42,416 nt of DNA from Eubacteriaceae bacterium (lineage in GTDB: Bacteria > Bacillota > Clostridia > Lachnospirales > Lachnospiraceae). The DNA lies in the NCBI GenBank assembly GCA_910574915.1, contig CAJTCR010000028.1, forward strand, positions 1 through 42,416. Reading direction: 5' to 3'. The translations under genes and the position numbers were made by a program. Below the pieces are notes generated by a model. The model did not search any database. It had not been told where the DNA came from and saw only the letters and a list, made by a program, of their open reading frames with translations. This document shows, piece by piece, positions 1-7,628 of this stretch (the stretch's first letter is position 1; each line of letters begins with the position of its first letter).

Positions 1-51
1 CCACTCTTTTAAACGGTATTGTACAGCCACTGCTGTTGTTGCTGAGTTCAT
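1..51 (-). CDS. Start of a probable IS66-type accessory ORF (partial)
   Basis: Seventeen codons are visible before the window ends, reading MNSATTAVAVQYRLKEW. A strong ribosome binding site (GGAGGT at 58-63) lies seven bases before the ATG. The short Q-Y-R-L-x-E-W segment resembles the start of the small first ORF (TnpA-like) of IS66-family elements, and the upstream DNA ends at 174 with a GTAA-type terminus as expected for such an element. The identification rests on very little protein and on context. It could be another small mobile-element protein. Confidence 0.4.
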   Translation of the reverse strand, partial: MNSATTAVAVQYRLKEW

Positions 52-174
52 AGACTTACCTCCGTATAACGGTATCAAAAGTTAAGGCTTAACTTTTAAT
101 ACTTATGATAGAAATATAGCCTATTGTCACACACTTTGCCCTCATAGTCGAGGTACGTACTATCTACCGTTTAC
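1..174 (-). mobile_element. Edge of a probable IS66-family insertion sequence
   Basis: Read on the minus strand, the sequence from 174 begins GTAAACGGTAGATAG, which has the GTAA terminus typical of IS66 ends. About 120 bases of leader follow, then the small ORF that runs off the window. The adjoining bases 175-182 (GGGTACAC) would be one copy of the 8-bp target duplication that IS66 elements make; the other copy would lie outside the window. The boundary is an inference, since only one end is present. Confidence 0.4.
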
Positions 175-381
175 GGGTACACTCTGGCGGCGGCTTTGGA
201 AGAATGTTTAGAATTGCTTGGTATTCTGCAAAACAACTAGGGGCGCAGCCAAGCGGCACCGATAGCTTTCGGCGGACAGCCGGAAGCGGACAAGGTGGCG
301 CGACCGGACACAGCCAGGGCGTAGCAGCAGGATACCTAGCAATTCTTAACATTCTGGAACGGACGCCGCCAGAGTGTACCC
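175..381. repeat. Long GC-rich imperfect palindrome (about 50-nt arms)
   Basis: The left arm (175-226) and right arm (331-381) are inverted copies of each other with a few mismatches. The outermost 18 bases, GGGTACACTCTGGCGGCG, pair perfectly with 364-381. The roughly 100-nt loop is much richer in GC than the surrounding DNA. Short overlapping frames on both strands look like by-products of this symmetry and not genes. It may be an interspersed palindromic repeat, a small non-autonomous element or a structured RNA. The probable IS66 end lies exactly at its left edge. Confidence 0.6.
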
Positions 382-487
382 ATCCTCTCTCCTGGCGTCC
401 CTTCTTGTAAAAGTTTACCAAAGTTACTCAAACTTGTTCGCTGTACTAGATAACTTTAAAAATCACAAAGATCTAATATCTAATCAC

Positions 488-890
488 TTATGAAAAACTT
501 TTTACATAAGCTTTCAAAGTATCCTCGTCTGCTTTCATTTTTAACATTGCAATATATCGTTTGTTTATGCTTTTAAATCCATTTTCACAATTTACAAGCT
601 GTATAAAACACCGTTTGAACCTTCATTCTTTACTTGCGCATTTTGTTGTGCAAAAATTCGCATCCCGACATTCAGTAAACCAAAAATCAATCAATTCGTT
701 GCGCTATATACCAAAAGAACAACATTCTATATATTTGCGAGCAACAAAGTGTCTTTGGATATTTTCACATTGCGCAACAATATCGTCTACGATTTCAAAA
801 ATACAATCCCAAAAATCAGAACATTCTTCTTCATTTTTTAAAAAGCACCATCTGTTGCGCAAAAGTACTCTCCATTTTTTCCAACACATT
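488..890 (-). pseudogene. Decayed minus-strand reading frame, unidentified
   Basis: On the minus strand three frames carry protein-like pieces in sequence: an acidic Cys-rich segment (704-889), a middle piece containing a C-x2-C pair (ACKLCENGFKSINKRY) that needs a frameshift, and a tail ending KAYVKSFS at 488. Together they read like a protein broken by a stop and one or two frameshifts. I do not recognise a family. A 119-codon frame on the opposite strand has poor composition and no start signal. The remaining bases between 382 and 985 show nothing else, apart from a TATACT -10-like hexamer at 906-911 ahead of aroB. Confidence 0.25.
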
Positions 891-985
891 CCTGCAATTT
901 TATGGTATACTATTCTCTAACCGCCTGCTTTACTCTCACAAATAATAAAAAAGCAGCGAACTAAAACATAAGACTGGAGGAACCT

Positions 986-2101
986 ATGAATACATTTCGC
1001 GTATCATTAAAAAAAACCGTAGATGACAGTTATGACATTGAAACAGGCTACTGCCTGGAAGAAAAGCTAATCCAAGACCTTCAAAGCGGCATTGTAGGCT
1101 CAATACAAAAATTTGCCTTGATTACAGACCATATTGTAAAAGATCTTTATGCGGAAAAGATCTTGCACCTGTTAAAACAGGCTGGTTATCGTGCCGACTT
1201 GTTTGTATTTGAGGCAGGTGAAAAAAGCAAAACACGAAAGACCAAAGAAGAAATCGAGGATGCAATGCTTGCAAAGGGCTTCCGCAGGGACTGCTGTATC
1301 CTGGCTGTTGGCGGCGGCGTTGTAACAGACCTTGCCGGCTTTGTTGCAGGGACATTCGGGCGCGGAGTGCCTTTTATAAACTATGCAACTACGCTGCTTG
1401 CGGCAGCGGATGCTTCGGTAGGCGGCAAGACCGCCGTTGATACTCCACTTGCAACAAACTTGATTGGTTTGTTCAACCAGCCAAAAAAAGTGTATATCGA
1501 TATTGCAGCCTGGCAGACGCTTCCCAAACGACAGGTCGCAAGCGGCATTGCGGAAACGATTAAACACGCGTGTCTTGCAAGTTCAGCGTTTTTTGATTAT
1601 TTAGAACAGCATATCAGTGATATTTATTCCTTTGACCAGGCTGTATGCGAACATATTGCACAGGAAAACTGCCGCATCAAATATACGGTTGTGATGCAGG
1701 ACGAACGTGAAAGCGGGCTGCGTGAAGTGCTAAACCTTGGGCATACCGTCGGAAGAGCGATTGAAACGGTCAGCAATTATACGCTTCTTCACGGAGAAGC
1801 GCTCTCGATCGGCATGGCTGCACAGGTAAGGCTTGCCTGTGCGTTCGGCCATATGACAGCCAACGAGAGAGACCGTGTCATCCGCCTGTTTGAAAAAGCC
1901 AATCTGCCAGTAACGATCCCTGCCTATATCGACCGGGAACAATTAGTTAAAAAACTGTATACCGACAAAAAAGTACGAAATGGCTCGCTGCGTTTTGTCA
2001 TCCAAAACGGGATCGGCAGTATCGTGGAATATACAGACGGTGTGTTTGCGATACCAGTCGATGAAGCTGTTGCCCGCAAGATCATTATGGACATGCCTTG
2101 A
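986..2101 (+). CDS. aroB: 3-dehydroquinate synthase
   Basis: This 371-aa protein has the full family length. It converts DAHP to 3-dehydroquinate, the second step of the shikimate pathway for aromatic amino acids, in the cytoplasm. The NAD-binding glycine motif GGGVVTDLAGFVAG is at 109-122. The substrate/NAD region TTLLAAADASVGGKTAVD spans about 135-152. The zinc ligands expected for the family are present as E190 (IAETIKH), H253 (LNLGHTVGRAIE) and H269 (LHGEALSIGM). The ATG at 986 follows GGAGG at 975-979. No other shikimate genes are adjacent, and the next genes are unrelated. Confidence 0.93.
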   Translation: MNTFRVSLKKTVDDSYDIETGYCLEEKLIQDLQSGIVGSIQKFALITDHIVKDLYAEKILHLLKQAGYRADLFVFEAGEKSKTRKTKEEIEDAMLAKGFRRDCCILAVGGGVVTDLAGFVAGTFGRGVPFINYATTLLAAADASVGGKTAVDTPLATNLIGLFNQPKKVYIDIAAWQTLPKRQVASGIAETIKHACLASSAFFDYLEQHISDIYSFDQAVCEHIAQENCRIKYTVVMQDERESGLREVLNLGHTVGRAIETVSNYTLLHGEALSIGMAAQVRLACAFGHMTANERDRVIRLFEKANLPVTIPAYIDREQLVKKLYTDKKVRNGSLRFVIQNGIGSIVEYTDGVFAIPVDEAVARKIIMDMP

Positions 2102-2233
2102 AAATACCCCCGTGAAACGATCTGTAGAAGGCATCTTTAAACTGTTTGAGGGGACTTATGCCTGTATATTGCTATTTTTCTGACTGTTTTTCAGCAGATA
2201 TGTTTTTGTATCGCCAGGATGTATGGTGCACCA

Positions 2234-2809
2234 TTATAAATTCATTGCATGGTACAGCGCATCCTTATCATCCTGGCAAATCGATAAATAACGTTTTGTA
2301 ATCTCAATGCTGGAGTGATTATAGATATTCATAATAAGCGCAGTCGGCGTTCCCATTTTCCATGCATGATAGCCAAATGTCTTACGCAGGGAATGGCAAC
2401 TGATATTTCCCTCGACATGGCTTGCCTGTGCGGCTTCCCTGATAATATGATAGGCACGGTTCCTGGATAAAGGCTGAAAACGATTCTTATTGCTACAAAA
2501 AATAAATTCGTCACTGCGTTTAAACGGCTTGTTTTTCTTTAACAGCTTAAACGCTGTGATGCAGCTTGAATTCAGCGCAATAATCGCATGTTTTTTTGTT
2601 TTCTGCTCGTAAATATCAATGTGGTTTTTATATCTGCGCGTCTGCATATCGTAAACATCGTTCCATCTTAAATTTAAAAGATCGCTGATGCGCAGCGCAG
2701 TGTTGATTCCTATTACAAATAATGTATAGTCCCGGTAGCTTTTGTTTGTTAAGTAATACTCTTTCATCTTTTCAATTTCCTCTTTTGTTCTTATTGGTGA
2801 TGTAACCAT
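2234..2809 (-). CDS. Short tyrosine recombinase (catalytic domain only)
   Basis: This 191-aa protein is a tyrosine recombinase reduced to the catalytic domain. The expected residues are visible: R40 (TALRISDLL), a lysine near 70 (YEQKTKKHA), H139 and R142 (CHSLRKTFGYH), H165 (YNHSSIEITKRYL) and the nucleophile Y174. Family integrases usually carry an extra N-terminal SAM-like core-binding domain of about 100 residues, which is absent here. The start at 2809 is chosen because AGGAGG lies nine bases upstream; a longer frame to 2869 has no such signal. It is the only long minus-strand gene between 986 and 21500, and sits alone between aroB and the permease. A role in site-specific inversion or integration is possible, but no target is evident. 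Confidence 0.8.
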   Translation of the reverse strand: MVTSPIRTKEEIEKMKEYYLTNKSYRDYTLFVIGINTALRISDLLNLRWNDVYDMQTRRYKNHIDIYEQKTKKHAIIALNSSCITAFKLLKKNKPFKRSDEFIFCSNKNRFQPLSRNRAYHIIREAAQASHVEGNISCHSLRKTFGYHAWKMGTPTALIMNIYNHSSIEITKRYLSICQDDKDALYHAMNL

Positions 2810-2823
2810 CTGGTTTTTCCTCC

Positions 2824-2877
2824 TTTGTATGTGCCAGCGTCCCCTAAAACAGCCCGTGCAGGGCTGCACGATACAAA
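2824..2877 (-). promoter_or_regulatory. Leader hairpin upstream of the recombinase
   Basis: An outer stem TTTGTATGTGC (2824-2834) pairs with GCACGATACAAA (2866-2877) with one bulge. It encloses an inner stem CAGCCC/GGGCTG (2850-2855 and 2861-2866). On the minus strand the 3' arm runs directly into the Shine-Dalgarno of the recombinase gene (AGGAGG). It could modulate translation or be a recombination or protein-binding site. The assignment is structural only. Confidence 0.4.
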
Positions 2878-3053
2878 TACTGCCTTAGTTAAATGCGATA
2901 TAAAACGGCAATGCATTTGTAACTGTATAGTAACTTTACTACTAGATTTAATCAATAAAAATGCATCTTTTGTATCCATTTCATCCAATCATTACAGGAT
3001 TCTAAAATAAGTATGAAGATTTGCTTAAACATGCAGTTTTTGCATACGAAACA

Positions 3054-3082
3054 TTGGCATCTGTTTAGAATTGTGTTATACT
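3054..3082 (+). promoter_or_regulatory. Sigma-A type promoter for the AI-2E family gene
   Basis: TTGGCA at 3054-3059 and TATACT at 3077-3082 are separated by 17 bases. The site lies about 50 bases before the start codon of the downstream permease gene. Confidence 0.65.
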
Positions 3083-3132
3083 GCATGGAACAAAACATCC
3101 TGACAGAATTGTAGAAAGGAAGGCTGAAATGA

Positions 3133-4281
3133 ATGATGAATCAATCCGTCAAATATCTTAAAATTTTTTGCAACCTGGCAGCATTTATCTTGCTTCTGTT
3201 GTTCTTGTGCTTTTTACTGCCAAAGGTGATCGTCTTTTTTATGCCATTTGTAGTCGGCTTTTTGTTGTCCCTGATTGCAAATCCGCTTGTCCGGTTTTTA
3301 GAAAAGAAATTAAAAATTAAGCGGAAATATGGTACCTTTTTAACGATCGTCCTTGTAATTTCACTCGTAGTATTTGCCTGCTATGGCACCGGTATGTTGT
3401 TAGCTGTCGGCATTCGCGGGTTTATGGACTATCTTCCGACCATGTATGAAAATGCCGGCGTAGAACTTGCGGCTGCTTTTGACAAGCTGCAATCGCTACT
3501 GCACAAAGTGCCTGCGCTTGCACACCTGGATGTCGGAGAGCTTAGCACCATGCTGCAAGATACGCTTGGAAGCCTGGTTGATGATTACAAAGAACCGACA
3601 TTTTCTGCGATCAGCGGTTTCGCCACAAGCATTCCAGATGCTTTGGTCAGTATTATTATGGGGCTTTTGGCTACGTATTTTTTTATTGCAGACAGAGAAC
3701 GGCTGTTAAGAGCCTTAAACCGCCATATTCCTGCTTCTGTACATGAAAAAAGCCGGTTGATCTATGGACATATGCTTCATGCCGTCGGCGGATATTTTAA
3801 GGCACAGCTTAAAATTATGGTCGTTATCTACATTGTAATAATGCTCGGGCTCATGATCATCGGCGTAAATTATGCCTGGCTGATTGGTTTTGGCATTGCT
3901 TTTTTGGATATGCTGCCTGTGTTTGGTACAGGAACGGTCTTAATTCCATGGGCAGTTGTTAAAATTTTTTCTGGAAATATTGCAACCGCCGCAGGAATGC
4001 TGATTTTATATGCCGTATCCTTAGTCGTACACCAGTTGATTCAGCCAAAATTAGTCGGTGAATCTGTCGGGCTTGACCCATTTACCACCTTGTTTTTTAT
4101 GTATATCGGGTATAAAATAAAAGGCGTAATTGGAATGATTATTGCTATTCCAGTTGGCATGATTTTAACAACGTTTTATGAAGCAGGCGCCTTTGACCAT
4201 TTGATTTGGTGTATCAAGGAAGTTGTTATGGATGTCCGGGAATTTTGCAAGATTGACAAAAATAAAAAGGAGACTTTATGA
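3133..4281 (+). CDS. AI-2E family transporter (YtvI/UPF0118 type permease)
   Basis: This 382-aa integral membrane protein has hydrophobic segments at both termini and a soluble stretch around residues 95-160. That is the layout of the AI-2E/UPF0118 permease family. The conserved C-terminal region reads GFGIAFLDMLPVFGTG and continues with QPKLVGESVGLDPFTTLF, both characteristic of the family. Members have been linked to autoinducer-2 export or Na+/H+ antiport, so the substrate here is not predictable. AAAGGAAGG at 3115-3123 supports the ATG at 3133 (a second ATG follows at 3136). The stop overlaps the start of the SDR gene by four bases (ATGA), so the two are translationally coupled. Confidence 0.85.
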   Translation: MMNQSVKYLKIFCNLAAFILLLLFLCFLLPKVIVFFMPFVVGFLLSLIANPLVRFLEKKLKIKRKYGTFLTIVLVISLVVFACYGTGMLLAVGIRGFMDYLPTMYENAGVELAAAFDKLQSLLHKVPALAHLDVGELSTMLQDTLGSLVDDYKEPTFSAISGFATSIPDALVSIIMGLLATYFFIADRERLLRALNRHIPASVHEKSRLIYGHMLHAVGGYFKAQLKIMVVIYIVIMLGLMIIGVNYAWLIGFGIAFLDMLPVFGTGTVLIPWAVVKIFSGNIATAAGMLILYAVSLVVHQLIQPKLVGESVGLDPFTTLFFMYIGYKIKGVIGMIIAIPVGMILTTFYEAGAFDHLIWCIKEVVMDVREFCKIDKNKKETL

Positions 4282-5039
4282 AAAAATATGCAGTAATTAC
4301 AGGGGCAAGCTCCGGCATCGGTGCCGCATTTGCCGGCATTTTAGCAAAAAAAGGGTACTCCCTGGTCTTGGTTGCACGCAGAAAAAAACGCCTGGAAAGG
4401 CTTGCCAGCCGGCTTTGTACCGACTGCGAGGTACTGGCTGCCGACCTGTCAGACTTATCAGAATGTAAGCGTGTCATGCACTCACTTGCAGATAAAAATA
4501 TAGAAATTTTTATTAACAACGCAGGATTTGGCGACTGCACGCCGTTTCTTACAGGCAGTCTGGATAAAGAGCTTCAAATGATCAGCCTGAACGTACGTGC
4601 CGTCCACTTTTTTACAAAGCAAATGATCCAAAAGATGCAAAAATCCGATTACGGTTATATTCTAAACGTAGCTTCCAGCGCTGGGCTGCTTCCTGCTGGC
4701 CCTTATATGGCAACTTATTACGCTACAAAAGCCTATGTAACAAGCCTGACAAGGGCAGCCGCTATGGAGCTTTTTGAAAATCACAGTAACGTATATATCG
4801 GCTGCCTTTGCCCTGGGCCAGTGGACACAGAATTTAACCGTACGGCAAACGTGGAATTTTGTTTAAAAGGCATCTCCGCGGGCATGTGTGCTTCCTATGC
4901 TTTTGGGCAGATGAACCGCCGCAGGACAGTCATTGTTCCGACCATGCACATAAAAGCAGCCGCTGTTTTGGGGCGTTTTCTTCCGCAGAATCTTTTGATC
5001 TGGCTTATTTCCCGTCAGCAAAAGAAAAAAATTTATTGA
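4278..5039 (+). CDS. Short-chain dehydrogenase/reductase (SDR)
   Basis: This 253-aa protein is a classical SDR, an NAD(P)-dependent oxidoreductase with a Rossmann fold. The nucleotide-binding motif TGASSGIG is at 8-15, followed by two arginines after the second beta strand (ARRKKR), which suggests NADP(H) preference. NNAG is at 80-83, the catalytic serine is near 134 (NVASSAG), and YxxxK is Y147/K151. The motif LCPGPVDTEF follows the active site, as in many SDRs of the DltE/YqjQ group. The C-terminal 30 residues are basic and hydrophobic and could touch the membrane. Its substrate is unknown. It is coupled to the upstream permease by an ATGA overlap. Confidence 0.88.
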   Translation: MKKYAVITGASSGIGAAFAGILAKKGYSLVLVARRKKRLERLASRLCTDCEVLAADLSDLSECKRVMHSLADKNIEIFINNAGFGDCTPFLTGSLDKELQMISLNVRAVHFFTKQMIQKMQKSDYGYILNVASSAGLLPAGPYMATYYATKAYVTSLTRAAAMELFENHSNVYIGCLCPGPVDTEFNRTANVEFCLKGISAGMCASYAFGQMNRRRTVIVPTMHIKAAAVLGRFLPQNLLIWLISRQQKKKIY

Positions 5040-5121
5040 CAGCACCCAAACCATCCGTTAAAACATAAATGCCGTATCCTGTGCATAAAATAAGAGTAAA
5101 AACAGGACGCGAAAAAACAGG

Positions 5122-5937
5122 ATGCAAAAAAAATTAAAAGGGCTTATCGCTGTCTGTGTGCTCACAGCGGCATTTCTTTCCGGCCGCACAGCAGCCTCTG
5201 GCGTTCGGCAATGGCAAAGTACCTATGCCATCGTGCCGCAAGCCGACAACTGGGGCCTTGGTTTTTCAGAAAGCGGCTCTGAAAAACAGCCTACCGGAAA
5301 TGCCACACCAGAAGAACTGCGTCAAAACGACGCATATTTTTTAGGCAGCGGCAAAGAAAAGGTCATTTATCTGACCTTTGACTGTGGATACGAAAACGGC
5401 AATACAAAATACATTTTACAGGCATTAAAAAAGCACAACGCAAAGGGGACTTTCTTTGTCGTCGGGCATTTTTTGGAGTCAAGCCCAGACCTTGCCAAAC
5501 AGATGGTACAGGAAGGCCATGCCGTCGGTAACCATACATACCATCATCCAGATATGTCTTCCATCGCAACGGTTGAATCCTTCCAGAAGGAGCTAGATGA
5601 CAATGCCGCTTTATTTAAGCAGGTTACCGGAGAAGAGATGGCAAACTATTACCGCCCGCCGCAGGGTAAATACAGTACTGTCAATTTAAAAATGGCAAAA
5701 GAACTTGGCTACCATACATTCTTTTGGAGCCTTGCATATGTAGACTGGTACGAAGATCAGCAGCCTTCCCATGAAGAAGCTTTTGCAAAGCTGACCGGCA
5801 GAATCCATCCGGGAGCTATTGTATTGCTGCACAGCACTTCCCGTACAAACGGGGAAATTTTAGATGAACTGCTGACAAAATGGGAAACGATGGGCTATAC
5901 ATTTGAACCATTATCCCATTTACTGGAAGAAAGCTGA
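5122..5937 (+). CDS. Polysaccharide deacetylase, PdaA-like
   Basis: This 271-aa exported protein has a basic start (MQKKLK) and hydrophobic core to about residue 20, consistent with a signal peptide. The NodB deacetylase domain follows. TFDCGYENGNT (85-95) holds the catalytic Asp87, NHTYHHPDM (137-145) supplies metal-binding H138 and H142, RPPQGKYS begins at 178, and a C-terminal LLHSTSRTN supplies the last histidine. The TFDxGYEN variant and overall length match PdaA, which deacetylates N-acetylmuramic acid on the way to muramic delta-lactam in spore cortex. That role suggests, but does not prove, a spore-former. A strong terminator follows at 6062. Confidence 0.85.
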   Translation: MQKKLKGLIAVCVLTAAFLSGRTAASGVRQWQSTYAIVPQADNWGLGFSESGSEKQPTGNATPEELRQNDAYFLGSGKEKVIYLTFDCGYENGNTKYILQALKKHNAKGTFFVVGHFLESSPDLAKQMVQEGHAVGNHTYHHPDMSSIATVESFQKELDDNAALFKQVTGEEMANYYRPPQGKYSTVNLKMAKELGYHTFFWSLAYVDWYEDQQPSHEEAFAKLTGRIHPGAIVLLHSTSRTNGEILDELLTKWETMGYTFEPLSHLLEES

Positions 5938-6061
5938 TACTGTCAAAAAATTCTAATTTATGCAATTTTTTGCAGGAAATCTGTCAATATTTTTTATACA
6001 TGCAAGATTATCATGCAAAAATAGTCGGCTTCCTTTGTCAAACTGCTCCAAAATCGATCTT

Positions 6062-6119
6062 AATCCTGCATAAAAACCAGTTTTTCCTCAAAAAATTGGT
6101 TTTTATGCAGGATTTTTTT
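6062..6119 (+). terminator. Rho-independent terminator after the pdaA-like gene
   Basis: A perfect 18-bp stem, AATCCTGCATAAAAACCA (6062-6079) with its complement at 6097-6114, encloses a 17-nt loop and is followed by a run of T. It separates the deacetylase gene from the sigma factor operon. Confidence 0.9.
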
Positions 6120-6136
6120 GAAAAAATAAAAAATCT

Positions 6137-6162
6137 TGTAACGAAATGATCCGAAAACGGAT
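6137..6162 (+). promoter_or_regulatory. Possible ECF-type promoter of the sigma factor operon
   Basis: TGTAAC at 6137-6142 resembles the -35 element recognised by many ECF sigma factors. A small palindrome ATCCGaaaaCGGAT (6149-6162) overlaps the expected spacer and -10. No clear CGTA/CGTC -10 is present, so autoregulation is only suggested. Confidence 0.3.
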
Positions 6163-6208
6163 ATATAAGGTAAAAGTCAATCGTCCAAACAGAAAGGAGG
6201 GATGCCGC

Positions 6209-6724
6209 ATGGCAGACTTAGATGAACTTTACAGGCAAAACGCAAAAATTGTCTATCACTTCTTATATAAAAGCTGCCAAAACGTGGAGCTTGCACAAGA
6301 CTTGACACAGGAAACATTTTTGCAGGCTTATAAAGCAATCGGCCGGTTTGACGGAAGCTGTAAAATCTCTGTATGGCTGTGTCAAATCGCCAAGCATTTA
6401 CTGTACCGCCATTGGGAAAAGCACAAGCGTGAAATCCCGCTTGCGCCTGACCAGGAAGCCTGTACGGAGCCTGCTGCAAAGCCAGGCATCCAGTCAGAAG
6501 ATCCTGCCTGGCATCATGCCGCTACCCATATTGAATTGCTGGACGTGTTAAAAGACATGCAAAAGCTTTCTCCTGCGATACGTGAAGTTATGTACCTGCG
6601 CATTACAGGCACACTTTCCTTTAAAGAAATCGGAGAGATTCTTGGAAAGAGCGAAAACTGGGCACGAGTAAATTTTTACCGCGGGAAGGAAACATTATTG
6701 AAAGGAAGGATGAAATATGAGTAA
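6209..6724 (+). CDS. ECF-type RNA polymerase sigma factor
   Basis: This 171-aa protein is the length of a group 4 (ECF) sigma factor. Region 2 is clear at about 10-70, with DLTQETFLQAYKAIGRF (31-47) matching the -10 recognition core. Region 4 spans about 118-165 with a helix-turn-helix around SFKEIGEILGKSENWARVNFYRG. The ATG at 6209 is preceded by AAAGGAGGG at about 6193-6201; a longer frame from 6146 has no such signal. The stop overlaps the start of the anti-sigma gene by eight bases, so the pair should be made in a fixed ratio. The regulon is unknown; one candidate ECF-like promoter lies at 9656. Confidence 0.9.
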   Translation: MADLDELYRQNAKIVYHFLYKSCQNVELAQDLTQETFLQAYKAIGRFDGSCKISVWLCQIAKHLLYRHWEKHKREIPLAPDQEACTEPAAKPGIQSEDPAWHHAATHIELLDVLKDMQKLSPAIREVMYLRITGTLSFKEIGEILGKSENWARVNFYRGKETLLKGRMKYE

Positions 6725-7547
6725 AACGACCAAGCTAAGCTGTAATATTATCAAAGACCTGCTGCCTTCATATTTGGAAGACCTGTGTACGGCTGATACC
6801 AAACATGCCGTAGAAGAGCATTTATCCGAATGCAGCACATGTAAAAACCTTGCTGATGCAATGCGGCAGACAGATTTTGTAGCCGAACGCTCAGAATCCG
6901 CACAAATCGATTATATGAAAAAAGTGAAGCGGCACTTCATAAAGAAGGGCTCCTATGTAAGTATCGCACTCGCTGCTTTTGTCCTGCTTGGTCTGGTAAC
7001 ATCTATGAGCAGCCATATCCAGCGCCCGATAGAACTTTATTACGTTTTCCTGCCATTTTTACTTGTTATTACAAAAGCGCTGCTTCCTGCCCCGCTTTCA
7101 GACCCAAAAATAAAAAAATACAAAAAACGCACTGCTGTATGCATACTGCTCACCGGTTATGGAGTCGTGTTGCTGCTTTTGCTGCTCTCACAACTGCCAT
7201 CTTATATTACACAGGGTCATGGGCCTTTTGGCATAAAAATAGAAGCGATCGGGCCAATCACACACTGGCAGATATATTTGATTCTCTGTTACCATACGGC
7301 TATGTATATCAACGATATTTACCAGTCAATGCGCGGAAAACCAGTTCCTTTTTTCCATATGAGTGTCTATCTGACGTGCGGATTTATCCTATTAAGTGAA
7401 GCTCTCTTTTTAAAAAGCCTGTCTGACCCGGCACATGCTTACTATGCACTGTTAAAGCCAATTTGCATCTTTTTACTGGAAGGGATTGTCCTGACAGGTT
7501 TGCTTTTGATTCCGAAAAAAGGTCTTGTAGATAAGCCCAAGGTATGA
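6717..7547 (+). CDS. Zinc-finger anti-sigma factor, membrane-bound
   Basis: This 276-aa protein opens with a zf-HC2/ZAS domain: C9 and the signature H35-x3-C39-x2-C42 (EEHLSECSTCKN). This is the fold that holds ECF sigma factors inactive at the membrane. A basic linker leads to a first transmembrane helix at about 81-98, and further hydrophobic segments follow near 107-120, 140-155, 180-195, 222-235 and 250-265. It overlaps the sigma gene directly upstream. The multi-span C-terminal half is not a simple sensor domain that I recognise. It may sense envelope conditions. Confidence 0.85.
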   Translation: MSKTTKLSCNIIKDLLPSYLEDLCTADTKHAVEEHLSECSTCKNLADAMRQTDFVAERSESAQIDYMKKVKRHFIKKGSYVSIALAAFVLLGLVTSMSSHIQRPIELYYVFLPFLLVITKALLPAPLSDPKIKKYKKRTAVCILLTGYGVVLLLLLLSQLPSYITQGHGPFGIKIEAIGPITHWQIYLILCYHTAMYINDIYQSMRGKPVPFFHMSVYLTCGFILLSEALFLKSLSDPAHAYYALLKPICIFLLEGIVLTGLLLIPKKGLVDKPKV

Positions 7548-7590
7548 TATTGTATTGTTAACAAATGGATTACTACAACTACTATATTTA

Positions 7591-7618
7591 TGGGTGCTGC
7601 ACCCATTGCAGCAATGGG
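7591..7618 (+). promoter_or_regulatory. Overlapping alternative hairpins over a Shine-Dalgarno
   Basis: Three short perfect stems share bases. TGGGTGC/GCACCCA is at 7591-7605, TGCTGC/GCAGCA at 7595-7613, and CCCATTG/CAATGGG at 7602-7618. The last stem takes in the first three G of the Shine-Dalgarno GGGAGG (7616-7621) of the next gene, while the first stem would free it. The stems cannot all form at once. The arrangement looks like a small translational switch, but no ligand or regulator can be inferred. Confidence 0.45.
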
Positions 7619-7628
7619 AGGAACCAGC

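Noticed and set aside
164..421. Overlapping frames of 85 and 68 codons at the left end
   Set aside because: They lie on the long palindrome, so both strands give mirrored peptides. Neither has a start signal.
561..920. 119-codon plus-strand frame upstream of aroB
   Set aside because: No ribosome binding site, unusual His/Ser/Phe-rich composition and no recognisable motif. The opposite strand has the more protein-like pieces.
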